A stretch of 64,000 nucleotides of DNA from DATFVJ01 sp035517695 (GCA_035517695.1 DATIYI010000041.1:86557-150556); one strand, 5' to 3'. Shown: positions 40,925-49,534, numbered from the stretch's first letter. The notes: a model not told the origin generated them from the letters alone. Translations and numbers: made by a program.

Positions 40925-41629
40925 ATGCGAAGAATGTCCGATCAATCGCGTGAAATGCGGGGGAGCCATCGCCGACCCGTCCTCACCGGCCTCGGCGTAG
41001 CCGTGGTTGGCGTCGCGGTCGTGGCCCTAAGCCCTGCGGGCCAGGCGCTGGCCTCGCCGAACGCCGCGCCAGCCGCCCCCGCCCCGTCGCCAGCGCCCGT
41101 TGCGCCCGCGACGACGTCACCGTCACTCACCGATGACCCACCAAGCGGGAGCACGGACCTCACAACGACCGTCGGCCCGGCTATCTCCCTCGTCGACAAC
41201 ACACCGTCGTTCTCCCTGGACGGAAACATCGGTGACACGCCGGTAGCTGACGCTGCGGTGAGCCTGACCGTGACCACCAACAACAGCAACGGCTACAACG
41301 TGACCGTGACGCCCGTAACGGTCGGGGGGGCACTACCGACCGGCGCCACCGGCAACCTTGTGTCAGAGACCAAGGGCAACAACGACACGATCTCGGTGGG
41401 CGATATATCGGTCGAGGAGACCCCCGGCGTGGGAGTTGGCGCTAGCGGCTCGCCAGGCTTCCAGGCGCTGACGCCCGCGGGTCTGCAGGTCTACACACAA
41501 AGCGTGGCTTCGGCGGCCGGGGGCGACACGCTCAGCAACGACTACGAGTACAACACCGGGATCCCGAACGTGGCCAATGGCACCTACACGGTCCAGCTGG
41601 ACTATCTCGCAACGGCCAACGCGGTGTAA
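40925..41629 (+). CDS. Secreted WxL-like surface protein
   Basis: The 234-residue protein is a shorter relative of the product of 29917-30798. It has a signal peptide (GVAVVGVAVVALSPAGQALAS), a brief Pro/Ala-rich stalk and the beta-sandwich domain from VGPAISLVDNTPSFSLDGNIGDTPV to TYTVQLDYLATANAV. The start codon, ribosome site and about 140 bp of leader are conserved between the two genes, although they lie 11 kb apart. No membrane anchor or LPXTG motif is present, so retention at the wall probably needs a partner such as the DUF916-like protein. Confidence 0.8.
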   Translation: MRRMSDQSREMRGSHRRPVLTGLGVAVVGVAVVALSPAGQALASPNAAPAAPAPSPAPVAPATTSPSLTDDPPSGSTDLTTTVGPAISLVDNTPSFSLDGNIGDTPVADAAVSLTVTTNNSNGYNVTVTPVTVGGALPTGATGNLVSETKGNNDTISVGDISVEETPGVGVGASGSPGFQALTPAGLQVYTQSVASAAGGDTLSNDYEYNTGIPNVANGTYTVQLDYLATANAV

Positions 41630-41853
41630 CACCACCAACCTCCGAGGATTCCGTGGGGAGGCGGCCCCCGCAGACCCGCCGCCACGGGCGTGCGGCATTG
41701 CGTGGCTGAGGGTAACCGGTACTGGTACGATCCGGGGCTGAACAGCTCGTAATTTGGCCAGGCGCTTTTCCGTAATAGACATCACTTCCGGCGCAAGAGG
41801 ATATTTTCGGAAGATTAGCTGTCGTGCGGACTTATCGCCATCCGGGGGAAGAG

Positions 41854-42660
41854 ATGACAAGCCCGCATGATTCCCGTCGGCCGCGACGCGGCCCCGGCAA
41901 CTACCGGCGCATTTGTGCCGTGCTGGCTGTTTGCTGGCCACTAATCGCGTCGTTCTCGCAACTTTTGCCGTTCCCGTCGCAGCCTGCTTGGGCGTCAATG
42001 CGGGGGCCGGCCGCGGCCAATGCCGGCCGGGCGGTCGGCTCAGGTAGCCCTGCCGCTGGCCCGCATCCTCGTCCGAGTGGCAGCCCGGGTCCGTCGGCAT
42101 CGGCGGCGCACCCGTCAACACCGGTTCCGGCGGCCATGAATGGGCCCGGGCTGAGTATCGGCGTGGACGACGGCAGGCAGTTTGCTAAACCCGGCGATCT
42201 GCTCACCTATACGGTCAAGATCCAGAATATCGGCAGCACGAATGCCCGCGGGCTTGACGTCGTTCAGACGCTGCCGGCCGGAATGACGCTCATCTCGGCG
42301 TCCAAGCACGGCGCCGCCCAGGCGGGCCAGGTGAGGTGGCAGCTGAATCTGCCCGCCGGCCATGCGGATACCTTTGGCGTCATCGGCAAGGTCGGGCACA
42401 CGCCAAGCCAGCTCCTGCGCCTCGCCACGATTGCCTGCGCGAGTACCGGGACCGGTGTCAAGCCGCTCGTATGCGCCGCCCACTCCGACGAACTGCCTGC
42501 CGGTGCCGCGGCAGCCGCGGACGCGCGCGACGCCGCAGGCGCGGCGGCGGATAGCCGCGGGATCGGATTCCTCCTGCCGACAGGCGTAACGCTGCTGCTC
42601 GCCGCCGCGGCGATCACTGGCTGGCTGTTTCTGCGCAGGCGCGCCCGCCGCGCGTCCTGA
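41854..42660 (+). CDS. Secreted DUF11-type protein with C-terminal membrane anchor
   Basis: The 268-residue protein has a signal peptide (AVLAVCWPLIASFSQLLPF), a Pro/Ala-rich spacer and one DUF11-like domain (LSIGVDDGRQFAKPGDLLTYTVKIQNIGSTNARGLDVVQTLPAGMTLISASKHG in short pieces). A C-terminal helix (GVTLLLAAAAITGWLFL) ends in RRRARRAS. It is exported and held in the membrane by its C-terminus. ATG 41854 follows GGGGGAAG; GTG 41824 is an in-frame alternative. It lies 224 bp behind the WxL-like gene and may serve as its anchor or partner. Confidence 0.72.
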   Translation: MTSPHDSRRPRRGPGNYRRICAVLAVCWPLIASFSQLLPFPSQPAWASMRGPAAANAGRAVGSGSPAAGPHPRPSGSPGPSASAAHPSTPVPAAMNGPGLSIGVDDGRQFAKPGDLLTYTVKIQNIGSTNARGLDVVQTLPAGMTLISASKHGAAQAGQVRWQLNLPAGHADTFGVIGKVGHTPSQLLRLATIACASTGTGVKPLVCAAHSDELPAGAAAAADARDAAGAAADSRGIGFLLPTGVTLLLAAAAITGWLFLRRRARRAS

Positions 42661-42686
42661 CCCACCGCGCCCGGAGGCCGGCTCGG

Positions 42687-43058
42687 TTACGCGACATCCT
42701 CGGCCTTGTCCAGTTCGTCGGCGAGCACGGCCGCATGGCTGCGGCCGAGGTCCTTGGTGGCGGTGAGCAGCGTGACGGTGCCACCCGTGGCCAGGGCGCG
42801 CAGCCCGTCGAGGGCGGCACGTCGCCCGGCTTGGCCTAGTTCGGCCTGGTAGCGGCGGCGGAACTCGTCAAACTTGGCCGGATCGTGTCGGTACCACGTG
42901 CGCAACTCGCTCGACGGTGCGACATCCTTTGCCCACTCGTCGAGGTGGGCCGCGTCCTTCGTGAGCCCACGCGGCCAAATCCGGTCCACGAGCACCCTGG
43001 TCCCGTCCTCGGGCGAGGGGTCGTCGTAGACGCGGCGAAGCCGGATACCCGAAGTCAT
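42687..43058 (-). CDS. DUF488 (YeaO-like) protein
   Basis: The 123-residue protein shows the DUF488/YeaO pattern: RRVYDDPSPEDGTRVLVDRIWPRGLTKDAAHLDEWAKDVAPSSELR in order, then WYRHDPAKFDEFRRRY and VTLLTATKDLGRSHA. The family is small, widespread and of unknown function, with conserved arginine and aspartate residues suggesting nucleic acid or nucleotide contacts. It converges on the DUF11-type gene. Upstream is an A/T-rich repeat-like patch likely to hold its promoter. Confidence 0.9.
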   Translation of the reverse strand: MTSGIRLRRVYDDPSPEDGTRVLVDRIWPRGLTKDAAHLDEWAKDVAPSSELRTWYRHDPAKFDEFRRRYQAELGQAGRRAALDGLRALATGGTVTLLTATKDLGRSHAAVLADELDKAEDVA

Positions 43059-43396
43059 CAGGGCCCAGTACCAGCACCGTCCATGCCACCACTTTAGCTG
43101 ACTGCAATTAGTAGCAACTATTAGTAGATACAGAAGCTATTGGCCGATAGTCGATACTAGAGGCTCTGCCGGGTGGTCAGCGCCCCACCGGGGCCGCGGC
43201 GCTCAGCCGGGGGTTCGAGCCGGCTGGTTTTGCGTCCATCCTGGCCGAGTCCGGTCAGATGCCCCGGCACCTGCTCATCGACCGGCGCCTGCTGCGATAA
43301 AGTCAGGCTCGCCTGAAGCTGCACTCCCGCCACATGGCAGGCCCATTGCAGACGGCACGGCAGGCCACGGCAGGTTACCCGGGGAGCGGTCGGCGG
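43059..43396. other. Intergenic region between DUF488 and tdh
   Basis: Bases 43100-43160 are A/T-rich and contain repeated TAGTAG and CTATTAG motifs, probably promoter or operator DNA for the DUF488 gene. On the plus strand, 43175-43300 encodes a short frame ending MPRHLLIDRRLLR, perhaps the tail of a lost gene. Confidence 0.45.
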
Positions 43397-44428
43397 ATGA
43401 AGGCTCTGGTCAAGGCGCGATCCGAGCCCGGGCTCAGGGTGGAGGACGTGCCAGTTCCCGCGGTCGGCAGGGACGACGTGCTCATCCGGGTGCTGCGCAC
43501 CGGCGTCTGCGGCAGCGACCTGCATATCTACGAGTGGGACGGCTGGGCGCAGGCGAACGTGCCGGTTCCGCTCGTCGTCGGCCACGAGTTCGTCGGCGAG
43601 ATCGTGTCGGCCGGAACGGACGTGCACGAGCTGCGCGAAGGCGATCTGGTCAGCGGCGAGGGCCACCTGGTGTGCGGCCGGTGCCGCAACTGCATGGCGG
43701 GCAGGCGCGTGCAGTGCGCGCACACCAAAGGCGTCGGCGTCAACCACCCGGGCGCGTTTGCCGAGTTCATAGCGCTGCCGGCGACGAACGTCTGGCGGCA
43801 CCCGGCGGACATCGATCTCGACGTCGCGGCCATCTTCGACCCCTTCGGCAACGCCGTGCATACGGCGCTGACGTTCCCCGTCCTCGGTGAGGATGTCCTC
43901 ATCACAGGCGCGGGCCCGATCGGCCTGATGGCGGCGATCGTGGCGCGGCACGCGGGGGCACGCTACGTCGTCACGAGCGACGTCTCTGCCTACCGGCTCG
44001 ATCTCGCCAGGCGGATCGGCGTTACGCTCGCCGCGGATGTCACGCAGACCACGATGCGGGACGCCATGCGGCAGCTTGGCATGCGCGAGGGCTTCGATGT
44101 GGGGTTCGAGATGTCAGGAAAGCCGGCCGCGCTGCGGGACATGCTGGCCAGCATGACGCACGGCGGCAAGATCGCAATGCTCGGCCTTCCGACGCGGGAA
44201 TTCGGCATCGACTGGGCCCACGTCGTGACCGACATGATCACGATCAAGGGGATCTACGGCCGCCAGATGTTCGAGACCTGGTACGAGATGTCGGTTCTCA
44301 TCCAGTCAGGCGTCGACATCTCGCCGGTCATCACGCACAGGTTCGACGCCGCCGATTTCGAGCAGGCCTTCGCCACGGTCCGCAGCGCCCAGTGCGGCAA
44401 GGTGGTCCTTTCCTGGGAAGACAGGTAG
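43397..44428 (+). CDS. tdh: L-threonine 3-dehydrogenase
   Basis: The 343-residue medium-chain dehydrogenase has the catalytic zinc site (TGVCGSDLHIYEWDGWA, GHEFVGEI) and the structural zinc cysteines in CGRCRNCMAGRRVQC. It also has the NAD-binding GAGPIGLMA. The Tdh subgroup is further supported by HIYEWDGWAQ and KGIYGRQMFETWY. It oxidises threonine to 2-amino-3-ketobutyrate with NAD+. The ketoacid lyase gene follows by 26 bp, so the two form the classic threonine-to-glycine operon. The start ATG has GGGGAGCGG upstream. Confidence 0.95.
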   Translation: MKALVKARSEPGLRVEDVPVPAVGRDDVLIRVLRTGVCGSDLHIYEWDGWAQANVPVPLVVGHEFVGEIVSAGTDVHELREGDLVSGEGHLVCGRCRNCMAGRRVQCAHTKGVGVNHPGAFAEFIALPATNVWRHPADIDLDVAAIFDPFGNAVHTALTFPVLGEDVLITGAGPIGLMAAIVARHAGARYVVTSDVSAYRLDLARRIGVTLAADVTQTTMRDAMRQLGMREGFDVGFEMSGKPAALRDMLASMTHGGKIAMLGLPTREFGIDWAHVVTDMITIKGIYGRQMFETWYEMSVLIQSGVDISPVITHRFDAADFEQAFATVRSAQCGKVVLSWEDR

Positions 44429-44454
44429 AACGACGAATGCGAGGGGTCCGGTAG

Positions 44455-45651
44455 GTGTTTGCCAGCGTCCGTCAGGAGATCAACGCCGAGCTTGACAAGA
44501 TCCGCGCGGACGGCCTGTTCAAGGCCGAGCGCGTCATCGTGAGCCCGCAGGGGCCCAGTATCCGTGTCACCGCCGGCGCCGAGGTCCTTAACCTCTGCGC
44601 GAACAACTACCTCGGCCTGGCCGACGACCCGCGCATCGTCGCCGCCGCCAAGGACGCGCTGGACCGCTGGGGGTACGGCCTCGCCAGCGTCCGGTTCATC
44701 TGCGGCACCCAGGACGTCCACAAGCGACTGGAGCAGCGCATCTCCGGTTTCCTCGGTACCGAGGACACGATCTTGTACTCGTCGTGCTTCGACGCCAACG
44801 GAGGGCTGTTCGAGACGATTCTCGGCGAGCGGGACGCCGTCATCAGCGACGAACTGAACCACGCTTCCATCATCGACGGCGTCAGGCTGAGCAAGGCCAG
44901 GCGCCTTCGCTACCGTAACCGCGACATGGCCGACCTCGAATCCCAGCTGCGGGCCAGCGCGGATGCCAGGCGCCGGCTCATCGCCACCGACGGGGTGTTC
45001 TCCATGGACGGCTACGTCGCACCTCTCGACCAGATCTGCGCCCTGGCGGAGCGCTACGAGGCGATGGTGATGGTCGACGACTCGCACGCGGTGGGGTTCG
45101 TCGGCGCGGGCGGCGGCGGTTCACCCGAGCTGCACGGCGTCAGGGACCGCGTCGATGTGCTGACAGGGACCCTGGGTAAGGCGCTGGGTGGCGCGAGCGG
45201 CGGCTACACCAGTGGCCGCAAGGAGATCATCGACCTCCTCCGGCAGCGGTCAAGGCCGTACCTCTTCTCGAATTCCGTGGCCCCTGCGGTGGCCGGCGCC
45301 TCGCTAAAGGTCCTCGACCTGCTCGAGGGCGGCGACGACCTGCGCGCCCGGCTGCGCGAAAACACCAGGTGGTTCCGTGCCCGGATGACCGAGCTTGGCT
45401 TCGACATCCTGCCCGGCGACCACCCGATCGTCCCTGTGATGATCGGCGACGCGGCGCGCGCGAGCCGGCTGGCCGACCTGTTGCTCGCGAAGGGCATATA
45501 CGTCATCGGTTTCAGCTACCCCGTCGTCCCCGTCGGCAAGGCCCGGATCAGGACGCAGGTGTCGGCCGCGCACACGCGCGCGGAGCTGGAGGCGGCAGCG
45601 GCCGCGTTCGCCGCGGCCCGCGACGAGATGGCCCGCGACGAGATGGACTGA
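44455..45651 (+). CDS. kbl: 2-amino-3-ketobutyrate CoA ligase (glycine C-acetyltransferase)
   Basis: The 398-residue PLP enzyme of the alpha-oxoamine synthase family shows NNYLGLADDP, SVRFICGTQDVHKRLE, DELNHASIIDGVRL, VDDSHAVGFVG and the lysine region TGTLGKALGGASGGY. It splits 2-amino-3-ketobutyrate with CoA into glycine and acetyl-CoA. GTG 44455 follows GAGGGG. The C-terminus repeats DEMARDEMD through a 15-bp duplication. It partners with the adjacent tdh. Confidence 0.95.
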   Translation: MFASVRQEINAELDKIRADGLFKAERVIVSPQGPSIRVTAGAEVLNLCANNYLGLADDPRIVAAAKDALDRWGYGLASVRFICGTQDVHKRLEQRISGFLGTEDTILYSSCFDANGGLFETILGERDAVISDELNHASIIDGVRLSKARRLRYRNRDMADLESQLRASADARRRLIATDGVFSMDGYVAPLDQICALAERYEAMVMVDDSHAVGFVGAGGGGSPELHGVRDRVDVLTGTLGKALGGASGGYTSGRKEIIDLLRQRSRPYLFSNSVAPAVAGASLKVLDLLEGGDDLRARLRENTRWFRARMTELGFDILPGDHPIVPVMIGDAARASRLADLLLAKGIYVIGFSYPVVPVGKARIRTQVSAAHTRAELEAAAAAFAAARDEMARDEMD

Positions 45652-45712
45652 CGGGCACAAGGACCATAACGACTCCGGGGGGCCGCTCCGCTCCGCCTGC
45701 TCTACGCCTGCC

Positions 45713-46513
45713 TCAGACCGTGGTGAGCGCGACGGCGGCCTCGCTGGTGTACATGGTGAAGGTCAGCGACTCCTGGAAATAGAGTTCAACGCTCGCGGCG
45801 TCGTGGGACAGGTATCCGATCGACAGGTCCTGCCCGAGGTGGAGTTCGTAGTCCCCGCCGCGGGTGGACAGGACGAAGGCACCGTCGATGGCGGGCGCCC
45901 AGATGATCTCCCCGTCCACGACCCGCACCAGGTGCTCGAGAATGGGATAGCCATGGTCCGAGGTCTCGGCGACGAGGGTGTAGGCGTCCGCGCTGAGCAG
46001 CACCGAGTAGGGGCCATTGACACCGGCGAGACGCAGCGAGCTCACCGCCCGGCTGATGATGTTCGGATAGCCAAGCGCATCGTCGGGAAGTGCGATGGCA
46101 GAGTTCGACGAACCCTCCCTGATGCCCACGATGCCCGCGGCCGCGTAACCCTCGAACACCGCCCAGTCCTCGGCGAAGGCGATTTTCTTCGCCGCGTCCT
46201 TCACCGGCTGCCAGTCCGAGTCCTTCGCGCCGCGTTCGACGTCATCGACGGCCCGGCGGCCGACGGTGAAAGGCACCCGCAGTTCGATGACCGGCTGCGA
46301 CTGCCTGGCGTGGGCGGCGACGCCCTCGTCCGGCGGGCCGATCTCGGCGAGGTGGCCGGTTCCCACCGCGGCCAGGGTCAGACCCTCGGGACCCCGCACG
46401 TCCACCACCCGGCGGCCTGCGACATGACGCTTGAACGTCCGCCGGGCCTCTTCTTCTATGTCAGCCCAGGCGGCGTCTGAGATGGGGGCAAGCTCGCGGT
46501 GCAGGTTGTTCAT
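45713..46513 (-). CDS. Family 1 encapsulin shell protein
   Basis: The 266-residue protein matches the linocin M18/encapsulin family with its HK97-like fold. It starts MNNLHRELAPISDAAWADIEEEARRTFKRHVAGRRVVDV (seen in order), then FAEDWAVFEGYAAAGIVGI, LSADAYTLVAETSDHGYPI and LGQDLSIGYLSHD. Encapsulins self-assemble into hollow shells that hold enzymes bearing a C-terminal targeting peptide. The gene overlaps the DyP peroxidase gene by ATGA, and that peroxidase ends in such a peptide. A 60- or 180-subunit shell is usual for the family. Confidence 0.95.
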   Translation of the reverse strand: MNNLHRELAPISDAAWADIEEEARRTFKRHVAGRRVVDVRGPEGLTLAAVGTGHLAEIGPPDEGVAAHARQSQPVIELRVPFTVGRRAVDDVERGAKDSDWQPVKDAAKKIAFAEDWAVFEGYAAAGIVGIREGSSNSAIALPDDALGYPNIISRAVSSLRLAGVNGPYSVLLSADAYTLVAETSDHGYPILEHLVRVVDGEIIWAPAIDGAFVLSTRGGDYELHLGQDLSIGYLSHDAASVELYFQESLTFTMYTSEAAVALTTV

Positions 46514-47628
46514 GACGTGGTGCTCCTTTTCAGGCCGCCGATCCCCAGGGAACCGCCGGACCGGGACAAGGCATCAGGTGCTTTGGCCTGCGCGTCGAGG
46601 CCGTCGCTTGCCGCGGCGGCCTGCGCGTCGGCGGTGCCGCCCGCAGCGCCCACGGCGGCGCCGAGCGCGGGGGGATCGGGCGGGTCGTCGAGGAAATCGG
46701 CGGTTGGAACGAAGAAGAGCGTGCCCGTGACCGCGGTGGAGAAGTCGAGCACCCGGTCGGTGTTACCGGGCGGGTTGCCGATGAACATGTTCTCGAGCAT
46801 CCGCTCGGTGACAGCCGGCGTGGCTGAGTAACCGATGAAATAGGTGCCGAACTCGCCCCGGCCGGCGCTGCCGAACGGCATGTTCTCCCGCACGATCTGC
46901 CGCTGCGTCCCATCGGGATCGATGATTGTGTTCTCGGCCACGTGGGAATTGGACGGCTTGATGTCGTCGGGAAGCTCGATGTCGGACAGCTTGGTGCGGC
47001 CGATCACCTTCTCCTGCTCCTCCACGGGCAGCGCGTTCCACGCCGTCATGTCGTGCAGATACTTCTGCACGATGACATAGCAGCCACCGGTGAAATCCGG
47101 GTCCTCGGCGCCGATGAAGGTCGCGGCCAGCGCTGCCGGCCCGTCGGGATTCTCGGTTCCGTCGACGAAGCCGAGCAGGTCACGTTCGTCGAAGTACCTG
47201 AACCCGCACACCTCATCAGCCACCGTGACCGATCCGGCGAGCCGGTACATGATCTGGGTGGCAAGCTCGAAACACAGATCCATCTCTTGGGCCCTGATGT
47301 GAAAGAGCAGATCCCCCGGTGTGGAAACCGCGTGGTGCCTGTCGCCCCACAGCTGGCGGAACGGGTGCAACTCGGCCGGGCGTGGCCCGCTGAAGAGGCG
47401 GTCCCAGGCTGCCGACCCCACCCCGATCACGCAGCTGAGCTTGCCGGCCGGGATCCGGAAGCTGACCGCCCGCTTGAGCCCGGACAGATCTGCGAGCAAA
47501 TCCCGTACGACAGGCTCGGCCCCAGCATTGACCGTCACCACCAGAAAGATCGCTGCTTCGCTGGGCCCGCCGAGCACCTGCTGAGATTCAGCCGGCAATG
47601 GCGGGACCGGATCGCTCGGCACTGTCAT
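46510..47628 (-). CDS. DyP-type haem peroxidase, encapsulin cargo
   Basis: The 372-residue peroxidase has the DyP signature GFVDGTENP (catalytic D156) and the haem-ligating H229 in PSNSHVAEN. The C-terminal linker is Ala/Asp-rich and ends in GSLGIGGLKR (359-368), the classical encapsulin cargo-loading peptide. The enzyme oxidises dyes, phenolics or other donors with peroxide. ATG 47628 follows GGAGCG; the longer frame adds nine residues. It is coupled to the encapsulin gene and lies 83 bp behind a pirin-like gene on the same strand. Confidence 0.95.
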   Translation of the reverse strand: MTVPSDPVPPLPAESQQVLGGPSEAAIFLVVTVNAGAEPVVRDLLADLSGLKRAVSFRIPAGKLSCVIGVGSAAWDRLFSGPRPAELHPFRQLWGDRHHAVSTPGDLLFHIRAQEMDLCFELATQIMYRLAGSVTVADEVCGFRYFDERDLLGFVDGTENPDGPAALAATFIGAEDPDFTGGCYVIVQKYLHDMTAWNALPVEEQEKVIGRTKLSDIELPDDIKPSNSHVAENTIIDPDGTQRQIVRENMPFGSAGRGEFGTYFIGYSATPAVTERMLENMFIGNPPGNTDRVLDFSTAVTGTLFFVPTADFLDDPPDPPALGAAVGAAGGTADAQAAAASDGLDAQAKAPDALSRSGGSLGIGGLKRSTTS

Positions 47629-47711
47629 GGTTACGCGCTCCTTACTTCTCCGCACAGCTTCCCATGACGGGTCCGGCGCCAGTCAGGCCCGGGTCCCACG
47701 CCCTGAGCTTT

Positions 47712-48299
47712 TCACCAAGCGGAGAACGTGGCGTGCATCTCCCAGACGAGGATCTCGGCGGGCTCTGCCGCGCTGACCCGCTGGCCGCCGGTCGCGGTGA
47801 ACGGCACGGCGTCGCCTTCGGCCAAATCGCCTGTGCCCTCCAGCGTGACGTTCCCCCTCGGCACGAACAGGTGCAGGAACGGCGCCTCGGGCAACTCGAC
47901 CGCATCGCCGCTGCCGAGGCGGGCGGCGTGCAGCGCGGCGTACTTGTTCTTAATCCGGATGGCGGAGGCGCCGTCGCGGCTGTCCATCCCCGACGCGACA
48001 GGCACCAGGCCGCCGCGCAGCAACTCGTCGTCGATTTCGACCTGCTCGTAGCCGGGCGTGCTGCCGTCTGAGTCGGGCACGACCCACATCTGCACGAAAT
48101 GCGAGACCTGGTGGACCAGGGAGCCCCGCAGCACCCAAGTGACCATCTCCATGTCCTGGTGCGGGTGCGTCTCGAAGCCCGTTCCCGGCCTGACGATGTC
48201 GTCGTTGTTGACGTCCAGCCAGGACAGCCTGGTCGTGAACCGCTCGTCGCGACGGCGCACGTCCACCGTCGGCCGCAGCGGCGCGGTCATCTCGGTCAT
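47712..48299 (-). CDS. Pirin-like cupin with two internal in-frame deletions
   Basis: The 195-residue protein is pirin-like (GTGFETHPHQDMEMVTWVLRGSLVHQ, HFVQMWVVPD, DDELLRGGLVPVASG). In ordinary pirins a segment beginning HSFSFG precedes VNNDDIVRPGTG; here SWLD joins directly to VNNDDIV. Ordinary pirins also have about 40 residues, including the second metal ligands in a GTGxxHSE motif, between GSLVHQ and HFVQMW; here only VS remains. The metal site is thus incomplete, with only HPH left. ATG 48299 overlaps the preceding small gene by ATGA. Whether the product folds is uncertain. Confidence 0.78.
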   Translation of the reverse strand: MTEMTAPLRPTVDVRRRDERFTTRLSWLDVNNDDIVRPGTGFETHPHQDMEMVTWVLRGSLVHQVSHFVQMWVVPDSDGSTPGYEQVEIDDELLRGGLVPVASGMDSRDGASAIRIKNKYAALHAARLGSGDAVELPEAPFLHLFVPRGNVTLEGTGDLAEGDAVPFTATGGQRVSAAEPAEILVWEMHATFSAW

Positions 48300-48499
48300 C
48301 GGGCCGGCTCGGTCGCGGTGCCTGCAGCGACCGCGATGACCGGTGCGGTCGTGGTGACGTGCAGTTGCGTGCAGTGCTGCGCCGCGATCTCGGCGCAGAC
48401 CTCCGCCGCCTGCTCGCAGATCGGGCTGCCGAGGTCCGCGGCATTGAGCGCCATGATCATCTTGTATTTGAGATCTTCCACAGCCATCTCCCACGGCAC
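48296..48499 (-). CDS. Small hypothetical protein coupled to the pirin-like gene
   Basis: This 67-residue frame (MAVEDLKYKMIMALNAADLG followed by two cysteine-containing turns) ends in an ATGA overlap with the pirin-like gene, the main reason to believe it is translated. I do not recognise it. It has no membrane helix. Starts at GTG 48499 or the ATG four codons later are both possible, neither with a well-spaced ribosome site. Confidence 0.45.
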   Translation of the reverse strand: MPWEMAVEDLKYKMIMALNAADLGSPICEQAAEVCAEIAAQHCTQLHVTTTAPVIAVAAGTATEPAR

Positions 48500-48597
48500 C
48501 TGGTCGGGGCGGCGGCGCGATCCGGCCGGTGGCGTTCGCGTGCCGCGTACCCCTATTAGACCCGTGCCCGCTTGGCCCTGCGGGGTGGGGTCCGTCT

Positions 48598-48909
48598 TCA
48601 GAGCTCGTCTTCTTGGCGTCCAGGGGCGTCGGAGCGGTAGTACTTGTCATCCTCCTCGATGGCCTCGACATCCCTGGCCGCGGCTTCTTTGATCTTGTCT
48701 GACTGGGACGACCTGAGGCCCGGCGAGTTTCGTGGTCGCATACCGAGCACGATCACCATGATCAAGGCGACCGCCACCACGATGACGAACAATGCGACCG
48801 CGTCGGACAGGTTGAAGCCCGCCTTGGTCGACGTCGCCGCCCACGGACCGTTCGCTAAAAGCCCGGCAATTGAGCCAGGGGCAGACGTCGCGATCAGGCT
48901 GGATATCAT
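48598..48909 (-). CDS. Small single-helix membrane protein
   Basis: The 103-residue protein has one membrane helix (LSDAVALFVIVVAVALIMVIVLGM) and a charged cytoplasmic tail (DKIKEAAARDVEAIEEDDKYY). ATG 48909 is supported by GGAGG with an 8-bp spacer. It is not similar to a family I know. It may be first in the small-protein/pirin/DyP/encapsulin set on this strand, though a 98-bp gap separates it from the next frame. Confidence 0.68.
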   Translation of the reverse strand: MISSLIATSAPGSIAGLLANGPWAATSTKAGFNLSDAVALFVIVVAVALIMVIVLGMRPRNSPGLRSSQSDKIKEAAARDVEAIEEDDKYYRSDAPGRQEDEL

Positions 48910-49087
48910 CGGCCTGCCTCCAGACGTTCGGGACCCAATGGCGGGCGCCGCGCCATGCGGGCGCCCTCCTCCTCCTATGTACCCGTTGGGCGCAACCGGC
49001 AGACTGACGCCCGACGGGGCTTCGTACCCGAGATCGTCTCAAGCCGATCCACGGCGGTCCGAGGCGGAACCATGGCAATGTGGAGGG

Positions 49088-49513
49088 ATGGCGACTGGTT
49101 CTTTGCACCGCAGCGTGACCGTCGAGCGCATCGCGAACGGCAGGTTCAAGGTCTCCAACGACCGGGGCGGCGAGATCATCATCGGCAACGGCGACGGCGC
49201 GGATTTCACTCCGACCGAGCTGCTGCTGGTCGCGATCGGCGGCTGCACGGCGATCGACGTGGACCTCCTGACCTCGCGCCGTGCTGAACCCGACGCGTTT
49301 GCGGTGCGGGTCGACGCGGACAAGGTGCGCGACGCAGAAGGCAACCGTCTCACCGGCATCGAGGTGACGTTCCGGATCAGATTTCCGCACACCGAAGGGG
49401 GCGATACGGCCCGGGTGATACTGCCCGACGTGGTCGAGAAGTCGCATGACCGGCTATGCACGGTCGGTAGGACCGTCGAGATCGGCACACCTGTCGCGAC
49501 CCGGATTGACTGA
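49088..49513 (+). CDS. OsmC-family protein
   Basis: The 141-residue protein has the OsmC/Ohr fold pattern: GADFTPTELLLVAIGGCTAIDVDLLTSRR, with one conserved cysteine, then GNRLTGIEVTFRIRF and a closing VEKSHDRLCTVGRTVEIGTPV with the second cysteine. Such proteins reduce organic hydroperoxides using the cysteine pair. ATG 49088 is taken as start although its GGAGGG lies immediately upstream; GTG 49115 is an alternative. It diverges from the small membrane protein gene, and a peroxide-stress theme links it to the DyP/encapsulin genes. Confidence 0.85.
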   Translation: MATGSLHRSVTVERIANGRFKVSNDRGGEIIIGNGDGADFTPTELLLVAIGGCTAIDVDLLTSRRAEPDAFAVRVDADKVRDAEGNRLTGIEVTFRIRFPHTEGGDTARVILPDVVEKSHDRLCTVGRTVEIGTPVATRID

Positions 49514-49534
49514 CCGCGTCCACGCTAGGACCGC

